NCBI GenBank assembly: GCA_903822375.1
Contig: CAIJOU010000415.1
Location: 1 to 6,316, forward strand
Direction of reading: 5' to 3'
DNA: 6,316 nucleotides
DNA from: Candidatus Hydrogenedentota bacterium
Lineage (GTDB): Bacteria > Hydrogenedentota > Hydrogenedentia > Hydrogenedentales > CAITNO01
The first letter of the stretch is position 1. The number at the start of each line of letters is the position of its first letter. Below the pieces are notes generated by a model. It did no database searches, had not been told where the DNA came from, and saw only the letters and a list, made by a program, of their open reading frames with translations. Positions 5,875-6,316 of the stretch are shown here, in pieces. A program made the translations under genes and the position numbers.

Positions 5875-6315
5875 TCAGTCGGCCCCTGCGGCCGCCTCAA
5901 TCCTGTGCACGCGCCGCAGACAGACTGCGGCCAGCATAAGTTCAGCCATAACCATGATAATCATGCAGGCCCCGAAGGTGGCGTAATCGGCGGAGATTTT
6001 GTCAGGAATGGAGAACAGCCTTGCAACTGCATAGAAAAAGGCAAGGTCACCTCCGGCAGGATAGGGGTGGTTGTATCCGTGGGTGATGATTCCGCACCAG
6101 AGCACATCGTGCATGTTCGAAGTCACCGCCCCCAAAGCGAAGAACCCCAGCGAAAGCAGACCCACAGTGGAAAAACGAACCCGCCTGCGTTGCGCGGCCG
6201 CATACAGTGCCCAAACGGCCAGCGCCAGCGGCGGCATCGAAAGCGGAAGCCCCAGGAAGGCCGAGAGCATGAACAACCATGTGATTGCCTCCTGGGACAC
6301 GGGCAGATAGGGCGA
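5875..6315 (-). CDS. Hypothetical multi-pass membrane protein, partial (N-terminus beyond right edge)
   Basis: I do not recognise this protein. The frame is open to the right edge of the window. A GTG at 6298-6300 exists but has no Shine-Dalgarno before it, so the true start probably lies outside. The 141 residues counted from that GTG hold three or four hydrophobic segments. The first is a long one (8-36) that may be a hairpin around Pro18-Pro24. The others are 45-63, a weaker one near 85-96, and 107-128. Between them are a basic loop (QRRRVRF), a His/Trp/Tyr-rich loop (MHDVLWCGIITHGYNHPY, 63-80) and a basic/acidic C-terminal tail. It is inferred to be an inner-membrane protein. It converges on the hydrolase-like gene with 39 bp between the stop codons and no clear terminator in between. 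Confidence 0.75.
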   Translation of the reverse strand, partial: SPYLPVSQEAITWLFMLSAFLGLPLSMPPLALAVWALYAAAQRRRVRFSTVGLLSLGFFALGAVTSNMHDVLWCGIITHGYNHPYPAGGDLAFFYAVARLFSIPDKISADYATFGACMIIMVMAELMLAAVCLRRVHRIEAAAGAD

Positions 6316-6316
6316 G

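Noticed and set aside
6047..6280. Minus-strand ATG at 6280 with an ideal AGGAGG 7 bases upstream
   Set aside because: It is in a different frame from the membrane-like protein, and its translation is Gly/Ala/Cys-rich without membrane or domain pattern. The good ribosome-site match looks coincidental, although a frameshift near the edge cannot be fully excluded.

Overview
The window looks like chromosomal DNA of a GC-rich Gram-negative (diderm) bacterium. The evidence is an Sec/SPII lipoprotein, a large secreted protein ending in a PEP-CTERM-like tail (hydrophobic stretch plus Arg cluster), and strong Shine-Dalgarno sequences. The mix of PASTA, Ig-like, EF-hand-like and short C-terminal sorting modules recalls uncultured Hydrogenedentota/PVC-type environmental bacteria. 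That placement is an impression from family knowledge, not something the sequence proves.

Layout, left to right. (1) 1-356: no convincing gene; it holds an 11-bp perfect inverted repeat just past the end of the first gene. (2) 357-914, minus: a DUF1579-family cytosolic protein. (3) 915-1252: a 338-bp gap with no gene. (4) 1253-3100, minus: a predicted lipoprotein with five PASTA repeats in an exact 68-residue register, followed by an uncharacterised C-terminal domain. (5) 3101-3705: a 605-bp divergent intergenic region with an AT-rich promoter-like patch, several hairpins and a TATAAT box in front of the next gene. (6) 3706-5835, plus: a 709-residue secreted multidomain protein made of an SGNH/GDSL hydrolase-like domain, an Ig-like domain, an unknown region with an EF-hand-type calcium loop, a second Ig-like domain and a C-terminal sorting signal. 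(7) 5875 to the right edge, minus: the C-terminal part of an unrecognised multi-pass membrane protein that converges on gene 6.

Each gene seems to be its own transcription unit; there is no tight operon. The two large genes are divergent and both encode envelope or exported proteins: one is predicted to be lipid-anchored with peptidoglycan-binding-type repeats, the other processed at both ends. A shared role in envelope or surface biology is possible but rests only on adjacency. I see no mobile element, CRISPR array, tRNA or rRNA, and no clear defence or other novel multi-gene system. The most interesting items are the architectures of the two large proteins, a duplicated lipobox-like segment, and a perfect 16-bp direct repeat linking the promoter and early coding region of the hydrolase gene.
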